Assembly (NCBI RefSeq): GCF_001715295.1
Contig: NZ_MDKB01000002.1
Coordinates: forward strand, 1,820,313-1,884,312
Reading direction: 5' to 3'
Length of the DNA stretch: 64,000 nucleotides
Source: Streptomyces griseus
GTDB taxonomy: Bacteria > Actinomycetota > Actinomycetes > Streptomycetales > Streptomycetaceae
Part shown: positions 18,533 to 27,424 of the stretch, in pieces
Layout: each line of letters opens with the position of its first letter
Position numbering within the stretch: the stretch's first letter is position 1
Position numbers and translations under genes: made by a program
Notes under the pieces: generated by a model
The model's input: only the letters and a program-made list of their open reading frames with translations
What the model was told of the DNA's origin: nothing
Databases searched by the model: none

Positions 18533-18620
18533 GAGGTGTGTCCCCCCTGCCTCCCGGAAGGGCGGCAGTTGTTTCGAACTGTGCGGACTGCGGACGGACG
18601 TGCGGATCGGCGGTGGGCGC

Positions 18621-19142
18621 TCAGCGCTCGACGGGGCGGACCGTGACCGAGGTGGTCGACAGGGTGGCCTCCACCCAGACTTCCGCACCCCGCTCCACCG
18701 GCACCGCGCTCTTCGCGGAGAACTTCACGGTCTGGCCGGCGAGGCGCAGCAGGACCTCGCCGTAGCCGTCGGCCGGGATGGGCGTGACGACGGACCCCGA
18801 GGTGCCGACGAGATCCTCCCCGCGCGGTGTCGCCGTGGTCTGATCCCGCATCAGGGCCCGGCTGAACTTCCAGGTCAGCCAGGCCGCGACGACTCCGGCG
18901 GCGGCCCCGGCCGCGACGGCCGCAGGCGTGCCCACGCCGGTCGTGCCGAGGACGATCGCGCCACCGAAACCGAGCATGGAGAGGAAACCGGCGATGACGG
19001 GCAGAGAGAGCAGGCCGTCGAAGAAGCCGTTCAGCACGCCGCCCAGCGCGTCGCCGAAGAGCCCTTCGAGGAGTCCGTCGAAGATCAGGGAGAAGGTGAG
19101 AAGCGCGATGCCGGCCATGCCGAGACCGAGAAGAACGGTCAT
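18621..19142 (-). CDS. NfeD-like OB-fold membrane protein, partner of flotillin 2
   Basis: 173 aa from MTVLLGLGMAGIALLTFSLIFDGLLEGL. Hydrophobic segments at about 2-25, 45-70 and 75-95 are followed by a basic turn. A soluble beta-rich domain starts at about 110 (EDLVGTSGSVVTPIPADGYGEVLLRLAGQTVKFSAKS), an NfeD-type OB fold. GGGGAG precedes the ATG with good spacing. It is the first gene of the second flotillin operon. A palindrome shared with the first flotillin operon lies about 90 bp upstream. Confidence 0.8.
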   Translation of the reverse strand: MTVLLGLGMAGIALLTFSLIFDGLLEGLFGDALGGVLNGFFDGLLSLPVIAGFLSMLGFGGAIVLGTTGVGTPAAVAAGAAAGVVAAWLTWKFSRALMRDQTTATPRGEDLVGTSGSVVTPIPADGYGEVLLRLAGQTVKFSAKSAVPVERGAEVWVEATLSTTSVTVRPVER

Positions 19143-19229
19143 GTGATCACTCCCCCTGGTGCTTCGATCTCCCCCGAGACGTTTCCGTCGAACTGGCTGA
19201 AGGGTCCCATACGCGACCCATGAGTGGTA

Positions 19230-19253
19230 CTGCCGGAACCCGGCAGTCTTCAC
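19230..19253. promoter_or_regulatory. Palindrome shared with the PucR/flotillin-1 promoter region
   Basis: CTGCCGGAACCCGGCAG (7-bp arms, 3-base centre) plus the following TCTTCAC match 10681-10704 in 21 of 24 positions. It sits upstream of the NfeD/flotillin-2 operon and touches the stop codon of the peroxiredoxin gene. I infer a common operator. Terminator function is possible for the peroxiredoxin gene but would not explain the conserved flank. Confidence 0.45.
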
Positions 19254-19735
19254 GCGCTCTTGATGCCGGAAAGCTTCTCCGCGAGCGTGTCGGACGACTG
19301 GAACGTCGCCCCCAGCAGCGCGACGTGCTTCCACCGCAGCACGCCGTCCGGCCCGATCACGAAGACGGCGCGCCGCACGCCGATGCCGGGCGCCGCGACA
19401 CCGTACGCCCGGGCGGTCTCCCGCCCCGTGTCGGCCAGGAGCGGCATGCGCAGACCGTGGGCGCGGGCGAACGACTCATGACTGTCCACACCCTGTGGAC
19501 TGATTCCCCAGACCTCGGCGTCGAGCCCTTCGAACACGTCGAGCCCCGAGGAGTAGGAACAGAGCTGCTTGGTGCAGACGGCCGTGTTGTCACCGGGGTA
19601 GAAGGCGAGGACGACGTTGCGGCCGCGCGCGGCGGAGAGCGCGTAGTCGCGCCGCTCGAACGCGTCGCCGTCCAGGACGCCGCCGGGAAGGACGAAATCG
19701 GGTGCCAGGTTGCCGGGCCGGGGTCCTGATGCCAT
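19250..19735 (-). CDS. Peroxiredoxin (BCP/PrxQ type)
   Basis: 161 aa from MASGPRPGNLAPDFVLPG; GAGGAG nine bases before this ATG decides the start. The active site FYPGDNTAVCTKQLCSY shows the peroxidatic Cys54 in P-x3-T-x2-C form and a second Cys59 five residues on, the atypical 2-Cys pattern of BCP/PrxQ. It reduces hydroperoxides in the cytoplasm using thioredoxin-like donors. It is transcribed alone and is divergent from the hydrolase gene. Confidence 0.9.
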   Translation of the reverse strand: MASGPRPGNLAPDFVLPGGVLDGDAFERRDYALSAARGRNVVLAFYPGDNTAVCTKQLCSYSSGLDVFEGLDAEVWGISPQGVDSHESFARAHGLRMPLLADTGRETARAYGVAAPGIGVRRAVFVIGPDGVLRWKHVALLGATFQSSDTLAEKLSGIKSA

Positions 19736-19892
19736 ATCGGGCTGCTCCTCAATCCGTACGCGCGAGGGCGCGTGACTCGTACAGTGAACGGCACTTTCCA
19801 CGCATCGACACATCCGACCCATCCGTACGCCGCTCGGCACCGAACCACGCAGAGAGGACCGGACCCGGTCCGGACCCGCAGAGGAGGCACAG

Positions 19893-20630
19893 GTGACCGG
19901 ACGACCTCTTTCCGCGGCGGTGCTGATCCTCCACGGCGGCTACGAGACGGGGATCGCCCCGCCCCCGCCCGGCGTCCTGAACCTGCCGGGCCTGCGGATG
20001 GTGCCGATCACCCGCGCGGTGGCCCGAGCCGTCCGGGGCTCCGGCGTCCGCATACGGGTGCGGGCCGTCCGCTACACGCACCGGGGGTGGAACGGGACCC
20101 GCCGGGACCCGCTGCACGACACCGTCCGCGCCCTGGACGCCCTGCGGCAGGAGGCGGGCACCGTCCCGGTGGTCCTCCTGGGCCACTCGATGGGGGCCCG
20201 CGCCGCTCTCCAGGCGGCCGGCCATCCGCTGGTCCGCTCGGTGGTGGGCCTGGCCCCGTGGTGCCCGCCCGGGGATCCGGTCACGCAGCTCGCGGGACGC
20301 GACGTCGTGCTGCTGCACAGTACGCGGGACCGGGTGACGAGCCCCGACGCCTCCCAGGCACTCACGGCCCGGGCCCGGCACGCCGGTGCCCGTACCTGCC
20401 TGGTCACCGTCCCGGGCAGCGACCACGCGATGCTCCGCCGCGCCCCGGCCTGGCACCACCTGACCACCACACTCGTCCGCGGCCTGCTGGGACTCGGCGC
20501 GCTCCCGGACGCCGTCGACGCGGCCCTGCGGCTGCCGGCCGACGCCTTGCCGACCGACGGCACGATGACCTTGGACAGCCTGCCCCGGGGACCGGGCGGC
20601 AACGCGCTGCGCGGCGCTGCCCCGCGCTGA
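19893..20630 (+). CDS. Alpha/beta hydrolase
   Basis: 245 aa, GTG start preceded by GAGGAGGCACAG. The oxyanion strand VLILHGG, nucleophile elbow GHSMGA (Ser about 107) and a late His in VPGSDHAML are visible. Between them lies an Asp in STRDRVTSPDA that can complete the triad. The substrate is unknown; the family includes dienelactone-hydrolase-like and esterase enzymes. No signal peptide is seen. Confidence 0.85.
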   Translation: MTGRPLSAAVLILHGGYETGIAPPPPGVLNLPGLRMVPITRAVARAVRGSGVRIRVRAVRYTHRGWNGTRRDPLHDTVRALDALRQEAGTVPVVLLGHSMGARAALQAAGHPLVRSVVGLAPWCPPGDPVTQLAGRDVVLLHSTRDRVTSPDASQALTARARHAGARTCLVTVPGSDHAMLRRAPAWHHLTTTLVRGLLGLGALPDAVDAALRLPADALPTDGTMTLDSLPRGPGGNALRGAAPR

Positions 20631-20797
20631 CTGCCGGGCGGGTCCAGTACGGACGGCGGCGACGGCCGTGGGTCCCGGGGGCGGTGCGGAGATGCGGAGC
20701 GCGGGGTGGCGGCTGACCATGGGACGGAGGGCGGCCGGGCCGCCCCCCGGACGCGGTTTCCTCCGCCGACCGAGCCCACCCGTTCCGGGAGGTTCCC

Positions 20798-22504
20798 TTG
20801 CAGGGTGAAGAGGACACCGAGGCCGACCCGCCGCCGTTCGACCCGGCCGTGCTCGACGTCCTCCTGGGAGGTACGACGGCAGGCGTGGGGGTGCTCGACA
20901 CGGAGCTGCGTTTCCTCTACGTCAACCCCGCACTCGAGCGGCTCGACGGACTTCCCGCCCGTGAGCACCTGGGCAGGCCCATCGGCGAGGTACTCCCGGA
21001 GGTCGACGCCCGTGAGGACGTGCTCCGGGCCGTGCTGAGGGACGGCCGCCCGCGCGAGGCCGTGTCCAGCGGGCAGACCTGGGCGCCCTCGGCGCTCGAA
21101 CGCCGGTACTGGCACGGGGCGTACCACCGCCTGGAGGAGAACGGGCGGATCCGGGGCGTCGTCGTACTCGTGCTCGAGATCAGCAAGGCCCAGCACCAGC
21201 AGGAGCAGCTGGAGCGCGCCAGGCGTCACCTGGCGTTGCTGGACACCGCGGCCGTCAGCATCGGCACGACCCTCGACATGGACACCACCTGCCGGGAGCT
21301 CGCCGAATTCGTCGTGCCGGCGCTCGCCGACGTCGCCGCCGTCGAAGTGTGCCCGTCGGACATCGGGCACACGGTGCGCCACGCGCCGCCCGGTGTCCTC
21401 CGGCTGAGGCGGTCCGCGCTCGTGGCGGTCCCGGAACTGCAGGCGGCCGCAGATCAGTTCGGTCGCCCCGGGGAGTACATCGACTACCAGGAGGACGCGC
21501 CGGTACCGCGTTGCCTGGAGGCGAACCTGCCACGGATCGAGGACCTCGCCGGCGAGGAACAGCTCACCCGCTCGGAGCTCACCAGGAAGCGCGTCGAAGC
21601 GGCCCGTGCCGTCGGTATGCACGCGGCGGTCATCGTTCCGCTCACCGTGCGCGGCCGTCCGCTGGGCTGCCTGAGCCTCGCCCGGGCCGAGGGGTCGCCC
21701 CCCTTCACCGACGAGGACGTACTCGTCGCGCGGGAGCTGGCGGGACGGGCAGCCGTCGACCTGGATCACGCCCGCCACTACGCCCATGAGCACACGATCG
21801 CCCGCGAGCTCCAGAACTCCCTGCTGGCCGAGCCGAGAGGGCCCCAGCCGCACGTCGAGGTGGTGACCCGCTACCTGCCGGCCGACCAGGGCGCGCTGGT
21901 GGGCGGCGACTGGTTCGACGTCATCCCGCTGCGGGGCGGGCGCCATCTGAAGGCGATGGGCGACGTCATGGGCCATGGTGTGGAGGCGGCCGTCGCCATG
22001 AGCCACTACCGCTCGCTGCTGCGTCTGCTGGCCGAGGACGACCAGCCGCCGCACCTCATCCTGGACCGGCTGGACAGAGCGGTCGAACGCTCAGGGGTCG
22101 ACCGGGCGGCGACCTGCCTGCTCGCGGTCGTCGACCGCTCCCGGGGGGTCTGCCACATCTCCAGCGCCGGCCACCTGCCGCCCGTGTTCATCGATCCGGG
22201 TGCCTCCGCCGCCCGGATCGCCGAACTGCCGGTCGGCCCGCCGCTCGGGATGGGCTTCGGCGCGTACACGACGACGACGGTGCCGTGCGGCCCGGGCACG
22301 GTGCTCCTGATGTACACCGACGGGCTGGTGGAGCGCCGGAACGAGGACATCGACGTGTCCGTCGGACGGCTCGCGAGCGTCACCCTGCCGTCGAGCGGGC
22401 GGCTCGACGACCTGCTGGAGGAGGTCATCGGCAGGTTCGGGCGGGACGCGGAGGACGACATCGCCGTCCTGGCCTCACGGATCAGGGACGCGGAGAAGAT
22501 CTGA
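20798..22504 (+). CDS. PAS-GAF-PP2C (SpoIIE) serine phosphatase
   Basis: 568 aa. TTG is the start because GGGAGG lies five bases ahead and no ATG or GTG fits. A PAS domain covers about 15-130 (TTAGVGVLDTELRFLYVNPALERL) and a GAF domain about 155-325. A SpoIIE-type PP2C domain covers about 345-565, with metal-binding motifs LVGGDWFDV, MGDVMGHGVEAA and LLMYTDGLVERR. Proteins of this build dephosphorylate anti-anti-sigma factors and so tune alternative sigma factors. No anti-sigma kinase domain or gene is adjacent. Confidence 0.92.
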   Translation: MQGEEDTEADPPPFDPAVLDVLLGGTTAGVGVLDTELRFLYVNPALERLDGLPAREHLGRPIGEVLPEVDAREDVLRAVLRDGRPREAVSSGQTWAPSALERRYWHGAYHRLEENGRIRGVVVLVLEISKAQHQQEQLERARRHLALLDTAAVSIGTTLDMDTTCRELAEFVVPALADVAAVEVCPSDIGHTVRHAPPGVLRLRRSALVAVPELQAAADQFGRPGEYIDYQEDAPVPRCLEANLPRIEDLAGEEQLTRSELTRKRVEAARAVGMHAAVIVPLTVRGRPLGCLSLARAEGSPPFTDEDVLVARELAGRAAVDLDHARHYAHEHTIARELQNSLLAEPRGPQPHVEVVTRYLPADQGALVGGDWFDVIPLRGGRHLKAMGDVMGHGVEAAVAMSHYRSLLRLLAEDDQPPHLILDRLDRAVERSGVDRAATCLLAVVDRSRGVCHISSAGHLPPVFIDPGASAARIAELPVGPPLGMGFGAYTTTTVPCGPGTVLLMYTDGLVERRNEDIDVSVGRLASVTLPSSGRLDDLLEEVIGRFGRDAEDDIAVLASRIRDAEKI

Positions 22505-22543
22505 ACGGGCCCGTTGTCAGTGGCTGCTGGGACCATCACGACC

Positions 22544-22957
22544 ATGGAACCTCTCCTCCTCGCCGACATCGAAGCCGCCGTCCGCACCGGTTGGGACGCG
22601 GACACCACCACGCCCGAGCACCGGCCGCGGTGGAATCCCGGCAACCCCGCCCGTGACCAGTGCGGAGTCACCGCCCTCGTGATCAACGACCTGCTGGGCG
22701 GCGAACTGATCCGCGGCGAGGTGCGCGTCGACGGGGAGCGCGTCGACTACCACTGGTGGAACCGGCTGGGCATGGGTGTCGAGATCGACCTGACACGCGA
22801 GCAGTTCGCCCCGCACGAAGTCGTCTGCGCGGGTGTGGTGATCGAGCGGCCGGCGCAGATCGTACGGCTCCGCGAGGAGTACGAGCTGCTGCGCGACCGG
22901 GTGCTGGAGCGGCTGCGCGGCCGGACCCGGACCGGCGGGACGGCCCGGTCTGCCTGA
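22544..22957 (+). CDS. YunG-like conserved protein
   Basis: 137 aa. The conserved N-terminal ARDQCGVTALVINDLLGGELIRGEV and HYHWWNRL-like DYHWWNRLGMGVEIDLTREQF resemble the YunG family, small proteins of unknown role with an invariant Cys and His. No good ribosome site is visible. The ATG at 22544 was preferred, though an in-frame TTG at 22514 would add ten residues. Confidence 0.65.
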   Translation: MEPLLLADIEAAVRTGWDADTTTPEHRPRWNPGNPARDQCGVTALVINDLLGGELIRGEVRVDGERVDYHWWNRLGMGVEIDLTREQFAPHEVVCAGVVIERPAQIVRLREEYELLRDRVLERLRGRTRTGGTARSA

Positions 22958-23011
22958 CCGCCCGGGGAGCCCGGGCCGTCGTGAGCCGCCCGGGAAGGGG
23001 CCGGCCCGGAT

Positions 23012-23893
23012 TCAGCCGAGTTCCAGGCTGGTGATGCCGAAGACGCCCGCCCGGTCCATGTCGGGTACGGCGTCCGTGTACATCCGTGCCGTGTCGAACG
23101 AGGGTGTCAGTCCGAGCTGCTCCGCGAGGCGGACGGCCTGCGGGTTGATGTCGGGGACGTCGATCGCGACGGCTCGCTCCGGTGCCGTGGCGGCGAGCGC
23201 GCTGACGAGTGCGGCGGCCACGCCGGGGGAGTCGGCGTGCACCGGTCCGATGCGCGAGGCCTCCCTGCACTCGCGCAGCACGGCGAGGCCCACGGGCTTC
23301 CCGTCACGCACGGCGGCGAGAGCGGTGCGCCGGGGTGCGGTGATCCAGGAGGCGAGGAAGCTGTCGCGGGCTTCGGGGAAGAAGCGCCGGTCGTACGCGG
23401 TGAGGAGGGCGAACGGCAGGACCCCGGCATCGGTGAGGACGACGCCCGGAGGCGGCGCGATGTCCCGGGGGACGGCGCCCTCGTACCGGGCGTTGCTCCA
23501 GGCGACACGGAAACCGGACCTGCGGTAGTTGTCCTGCTGGGCGGGCACGCCGTCGAGGCCGACGGTGCGCCCGTGAAGCCGGGCCATACCCGCCTGCCAG
23601 GTTCGCAGGCCGTACCCCCTGCCCCGCAGATCCGGCCGGGTCAGGTAGAAGCCCAGGAATCCGAAGCCGGCGCCGTACCGCACCACGGAGACCGAGCTGA
23701 TGGGCTCGCCGTCGAGCCGGCCGACGAGGAAGCCGCACGGATCGGCGACGAAGAACGCCTGCCCGTCGGTGAGGCCCGGATTCCATCCCTCCGCGTGGGC
23801 CCAGTCCCCCAGCACGGTGATGTCGTGGGCGCTCGCGGTCGTGATCGCGAAGTTCTGCCCGAGACGTTCGTACCCGGCATGCGACCCGTTCAA
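23012..23893 (-). CDS. GNAT-family N-acetyltransferase with two GNAT-like halves
   Basis: 293 aa. The acetyl-CoA-binding motif LTRPDLRGRGYGLRTWQAG (about 87-105) follows SSVSVVRYGAGFGFLGFY. The C-terminal half repeats a weaker acetyltransferase fold (AVRDGKPVGLAVLRECREASRIGPVHADSPGVAAALVSAL). The first usable in-frame start is TTG at 23893, which overlaps the stop of the small upstream gene as TTGA. I see no strong ribosome site, which fits coupled translation. The substrate is unknown. Confidence 0.8.
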   Translation of the reverse strand: MNGSHAGYERLGQNFAITTASAHDITVLGDWAHAEGWNPGLTDGQAFFVADPCGFLVGRLDGEPISSVSVVRYGAGFGFLGFYLTRPDLRGRGYGLRTWQAGMARLHGRTVGLDGVPAQQDNYRRSGFRVAWSNARYEGAVPRDIAPPPGVVLTDAGVLPFALLTAYDRRFFPEARDSFLASWITAPRRTALAAVRDGKPVGLAVLRECREASRIGPVHADSPGVAAALVSALAATAPERAVAIDVPDINPQAVRLAEQLGLTPSFDTARMYTDAVPDMDRAGVFGITSLELG

Positions 23894-24108
23894 CGACCGT
23901 GCCGGTCGTGACGTCGACGCAGCCGGCGCAGCACGACGAAAGCGGAGGTGGCCAGAGGCAGGAGCCCGGCCACGGTCCTCGCGGTGCTCGGCCTGCCCCG
24001 CGCGCCCCGGGCCCGGCGCATCTGCCTGACGGTACGGACGACGGCGACCGCTACGCCGCCCGGACCGGAGATCAGGCCGACTGCGGAGTTCTTCGGAGTC
24101 CTGGGCAT
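23890..24108 (-). CDS. Small basic protein with one C-terminal hydrophobic segment
   Basis: 72 aa, MPRTPKNSAVGLISGPGGVA and so on, ending in VAGLLPLATSAFVVLRRLRRRHDRHGR. AGGAGG seven bases before the ATG at 24108 decides this start; an ATG six bases earlier is too close. It has a hydrophobic stretch (about 48-60) and a strongly basic tail, suggesting a membrane-tethered small protein. No family is recognised. It overlaps the GNAT gene by four bases. Confidence 0.5.
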   Translation of the reverse strand: MPRTPKNSAVGLISGPGGVAVAVVRTVRQMRRARGARGRPSTARTVAGLLPLATSAFVVLRRLRRRHDRHGR

Positions 24109-24355
24109 CTCCATGCCTCCTGGTGCGTACATGCGCGGCCCCCTCGTCCACGTAACCGGCTGCGGGGCGGGACCGCAATCGGGGCCGTACGGGTGAGCGG
24201 CGGCCCCGATGGACGGATCCGCCGGCCGGGCGGAGGCGGAAGGCCGGGGGCCGGTGGCCGCCGGTGACGCGCCGGGTGGCCCACCGGTGGGCTCCGTGCC
24301 GCTCGCGCCGGTCCGGTCGGGGGCGGCGGCTTCCGGGGCTGGGGCCGGCATAGAA

Positions 24356-24391
24356 GTAGCCCTTCACGACGGGGGATGCGTGAAGGGCTAC
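24356..24391. terminator. 13-bp perfect hairpin
   Basis: GTAGCCCTTCACG and CGTGAAGGGCTAC form a perfect 13-bp stem with the loop ACGGGGGATG. It stands in the 523-bp region 24109-24631 between the divergently oriented small gene and MerR gene, where no gene was seen. Its AT-containing stem is unlike the local GC-rich background. It may be a terminator or a structured regulatory site. Confidence 0.55.
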
Positions 24392-24631
24392 CCGTGCAGT
24401 ATGACCGCTCGAGGGCCCCCCGACAACTGACCGGCCGGTCAGCCGGGTCGCGCGGACCGGCAGGTCGGAGGCGGCACGGCGCCTTCGGTCGTCGGTGCGT
24501 GTGCCGCGAGGGGGATGTCCCCGACGCCGGGAACCTGATATAGCGGCGATAGACATGACCTACCCGTACGCCTAGGCTTTCTCGTGCAGCCAGGCCATAC
24601 CGGTGGCCGGTGCGCAGCAGAAGAGGTGCAG

Positions 24632-24994
24632 ATGCCCCCGGAGACTTCCTCGCACGCCACGGATCGTCTCGACGACGACGACTACCCCGCTTTCACCATG
24701 GGGCGAGCCGCGGAGATGATCGGCGCGACGCCGGGTTTTCTCAGGGCGATCGGTGAGGCCCGGCTGATCACGCCCCTGCGGTCCGAGGGCGGTCACCGCC
24801 GTTATTCGCGCTACCAGCTGCGCATCGCCGCCCGCGCCCGCGAACTGGTCGACGGCGGCACGCCGATCGACGCGGCCTGCCGCATCGTGATCCTGGAGGA
24901 CCAGCTCGAGGAGGCCCTGCGGCTCAACGAGGAACTCCGGCTCGACGAGGTTCCCCGGAAGCCGAGGGCGGGCCGGGGCGGTACCGATTCCTGA
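24632..24994 (+). CDS. MerR-family transcriptional regulator
   Basis: 120 aa. The N-terminal winged helix reads YPAFTMGRAAEMIGATPGFLRAIGEARLITPLRSEGGHRRYSRYQL (about 18-65), the MerR DNA-binding pattern. A short coiled coil with Glu-rich LEDQLEEALRLNEELRLDE follows. There is no C-terminal metal or drug-binding domain, so it belongs to the small HspR/BldC-like MerR proteins. GAAGAGG precedes the ATG. It lies upstream of the cold-shock gene in the same direction. Confidence 0.85.
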   Translation: MPPETSSHATDRLDDDDYPAFTMGRAAEMIGATPGFLRAIGEARLITPLRSEGGHRRYSRYQLRIAARARELVDGGTPIDAACRIVILEDQLEEALRLNEELRLDEVPRKPRAGRGGTDS

Positions 24995-25125
24995 CCGGCG
25001 GACGGGTACATATCTGATTCCGCCGGCACAGAATTACGCGCAATGAGCGATGAATTTTTATGCCGTGCACGGTGGAGCGCCGCCGGAGTGATATGGCTTA
25101 CCGCCCGGCTGCGCCCGAATCGTGC

Positions 25126-25131
25126 TACGGT
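25126..25131 (+). promoter_or_regulatory. Candidate -10 of the cold-shock gene (TACGGT)
   Basis: TGCTACGGT is an extended -10-like element. It would start a leader of about 160 bases that includes the hairpin at 25166. No matching -35 at standard spacing is clear. Confidence 0.3.
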
Positions 25132-25165
25132 TGGGATCAGTTGCAGTTGTGGTTCCCAAAACTTC

Positions 25166-25210
25166 AAGTGCTCTCGCCGGTTTCACTCCGGTGGGCGCAC
25201 TTTTGTATTT
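25166..25210 (+). promoter_or_regulatory. Structured leader hairpin with U-rich tail before csp (attenuator-like)
   Basis: AAGTGC (25166-25171) pairs with GCACTT (25197-25202). Inner bases 25173-25180 pair with 25188-25195, including GU pairs, around the loop TTTCACT. This gives about 15 base pairs with one mismatch. TTTTGTATTT follows directly. The element looks like an intrinsic terminator yet lies inside the presumed csp leader, so temperature-dependent read-through or RNA-chaperone antitermination is a fair inference. Confidence 0.5.
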
Positions 25211-25299
25211 CCGGTCTCTTCCGGACGGGGCAATCATTTGCGGCGACGTAGGGCTCGCACAGTGTGGGCCCACGGGCAACGCCCCGAAGGAGATATGGC

Positions 25300-25503
25300 A
25301 TGGCTACTGGCACCGTGAAGTGGTTCAACTCGGAAAAGGGCTTCGGCTTCATCGAGCAGGAGGGTGGCGGCGCTGACGTCTTCGCCCACTACTCGAACAT
25401 CGCCGCCCAGGGCTTCCGTGAGCTGCAGGAAGGCCAGAAGGTGAACTTCGACGTCACGCAGGGCCAGAAGGGCCCGCAGGCCGAGAACATCACCCCCGCC
25501 TGA
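25300..25503 (+). CDS. CspA-family cold-shock protein
   Basis: 67 aa, [18 protein letters not shown] and so on. The RNP1 motif KGFGFI and the RNP2 region DVFAHY are intact for single-stranded nucleic acid binding; FAHY replaces the more common FVHF. AAGGAG lies eight bases before the ATG. It acts as an RNA chaperone. A long AT-richer leader precedes it, a strong terminator follows, and a DEAD-box helicase gene comes next, a common functional pairing. In S. coelicolor the corresponding order is the scoF3-helicase region, by my recollection. Confidence 0.95.
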   Translation: MATGTVKWFNSEKGFGFIEQEGGGADVFAHYSNIAAQGFRELQEGQKVNFDVTQGQKGPQAENITPA

Positions 25504-25524
25504 TCACCGTCAGGCGTACTGCGT

Positions 25525-25560
25525 AGCTGGGGCCCGCACCTTGGGGTGCGGGCCCCAGCT
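25525..25560 (+). terminator. 16-bp perfect hairpin terminator after csp
   Basis: AGCTGGGGCCCGCACC and GGTGCGGGCCCCAGCT pair perfectly around the tetraloop TTGG, 21 bases after the csp stop. This is the strongest terminator in the window. No gene was seen in the rest of 25504-25799. Confidence 0.92.
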
Positions 25561-25799
25561 CGTTGTGTTCCCCGGCCGTGGCCGGCGCTGGACCGGTAGA
25601 CGATTCCGGTGGGCGCGGGCCGGGCCGGAGCAGTGAATTGCAGTCATCCTGAAGCGCCGCAACGAGCCGGTTCATCCGGCGGGCGCGCTTCGTTCTTCGT
25701 TATTTCACCGGCTCGTTCTTGCGATTCTTGGCGCCGTACATGGCTGCAGCCGCCCGGAAAGAATCCCTCGACACGTGCCATTCGAGGGAAGGTTCTCCA

Positions 25800-27362
25800 T
25801 TGAACCGCGATCGCACAGCTCGCACGAACGACCGATTTTCCCGGACCCGCTCCGGCGGGGTTTCCGGCAGCCGCACCGCCAACGGTTTCCGTTCGCAGGG
25901 ATCCGCCCGCCAGGCCGCCCCCGGCTTCCAGGGCCGCTCCGGCGGACCGAAGCGTTCCGGTGGTTACGGGCGCCGCCCGGCCGCCGTCACGGGTGAATTC
26001 GCGCTGCCGGTGACCATCACGCCGGCCCTCCCCGCCGTGGAGACCTTCGGCGACCTGGACATGCCCGCACCGCTGCTGGCGGCGCTGGGTGCCGAGGGCA
26101 TGACGGTGCCGTTCCCCATCCAGGCGGCCACCCTGCCCAACTCGCTGGCCGGCCGTGACGTCCTGGGCCGCGGCCGTACCGGATCGGGCAAGACGCTCGC
26201 CTTCGGACTGGCCCTGCTGGCCCGCACCGCGGGCAACCGCGCCGATGCCCGCCGTCCGCTGGCCCTGGTCCTCGTCCCCACGCGGGAGCTCGCGCAGCAG
26301 GTCACCGACGCGCTGACCCCCTACGCCCGGTCCCTCAAGCTGCGGCTGGCCACGGTCGTCGGCGGGATGTCCATCGGCCGCCAGGCCAGCGCGCTGCGCG
26401 GTGGCGCGGAGGTCGTGGTCGCCACCCCGGGCCGGCTGAAGGACCTCATCGAGCGCGGCGACTGCCGGCTCGACCGGGTCGCCATCACCGTCCTGGACGA
26501 GGCCGACCAGATGGCCGACATGGGATTCATGCCCCAGGTCACCGAGCTGCTCGACCAGGTCGGCCCCGACGGGCAGCGGATGCTGTTCTCGGCCACCCTG
26601 GACCGCAACGTGGACCTCCTCGTCCGCCGGTACCTGCACGACCCGGTCGTCCACTCGGTCGACCCGGCCGCCGGTGCGGTGACGACGATGGAGCACCACG
26701 TGCTCTACGTCCAGGGCGCCGACAAGTACGCCACGACCACCGAGATCGCGGCCCGTGAAGGCCGGGTGATCATGTTCCTGGACACCAAGCACGCCGTGGA
26801 CAAGCTCACCGACCACCTGCTGAACAGCGGGGTCCGGGCCGCGGCGCTGCACGGCGGCAAGTCCCAGCCGCAGCGCACCCGCACCCTGGACCGGTTCAAG
26901 ACGGGCCATGTCACGGTGCTGGTCGCCACGAACGTCGCCGCCCGCGGCATCCACGTCGACAACCTCGACCTCGTCGTCAACGTCGACCCGCCCAGCGACC
27001 ACAAGGACTACCTGCACCGCGGCGGCCGTACCGCCCGCGCCGGGGAGTCCGGCAGCGTCGTCACGCTGGTGCTGCCCAACCAGCGCCGCGAGATGAGCCG
27101 TCTGATGGCCGACGCCGGGATCACGCCGCAGATCGCGCAGGTCCGCTCCGGCGAGGCCGAGCTCAGCCGCATCACCGGCGCCCAGGCGCCCTCCGGTGTC
27201 CCCGTCGTCATCTCGGCCCCGCCGACGGAGCGCGCGAAGAGTTCCGGTCCTCGGGGCCGGCGTGGCGCGCGGCCGGGCCAGGGCCGCCGCTCCAACGCGG
27301 GTACGCCGACGCCGCAGGCGCGGGCCGCCGCGGCACAGCGCCGGTCCAACCGGGCCGCGTAG
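25800..27362 (+). CDS. DEAD-box RNA helicase
   Basis: 520 aa. TTG at 25800 was chosen for GGGAAGG eight bases ahead and because MNRDRTARTNDRFSR is a natural basic start; no ATG fits. Motifs in order: Q-motif region PFPIQ, motif I GRTGSGKT (about 125), Ia PTRELA, Ib TPGRL, II DEAD in VLDEADQM (about 235), III SAT in FSATL, V VATNVAARGIHV, VI HRGGRTARA. Arg/Gly-rich tails at both ends bind RNA. It remodels structured RNA and is likely cold-related given the adjacent csp gene. Confidence 0.95.
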   Translation: MNRDRTARTNDRFSRTRSGGVSGSRTANGFRSQGSARQAAPGFQGRSGGPKRSGGYGRRPAAVTGEFALPVTITPALPAVETFGDLDMPAPLLAALGAEGMTVPFPIQAATLPNSLAGRDVLGRGRTGSGKTLAFGLALLARTAGNRADARRPLALVLVPTRELAQQVTDALTPYARSLKLRLATVVGGMSIGRQASALRGGAEVVVATPGRLKDLIERGDCRLDRVAITVLDEADQMADMGFMPQVTELLDQVGPDGQRMLFSATLDRNVDLLVRRYLHDPVVHSVDPAAGAVTTMEHHVLYVQGADKYATTTEIAAREGRVIMFLDTKHAVDKLTDHLLNSGVRAAALHGGKSQPQRTRTLDRFKTGHVTVLVATNVAARGIHVDNLDLVVNVDPPSDHKDYLHRGGRTARAGESGSVVTLVLPNQRREMSRLMADAGITPQIAQVRSGEAELSRITGAQAPSGVPVVISAPPTERAKSSGPRGRRGARPGQGRRSNAGTPTPQARAAAAQRRSNRAA

Positions 27363-27424
27363 TCACCGGGCCCGCCGGTCCGGCGGGCCCCGTCCGGTTT
27401 TCTCCACGACCCTGTTGAGGCACC

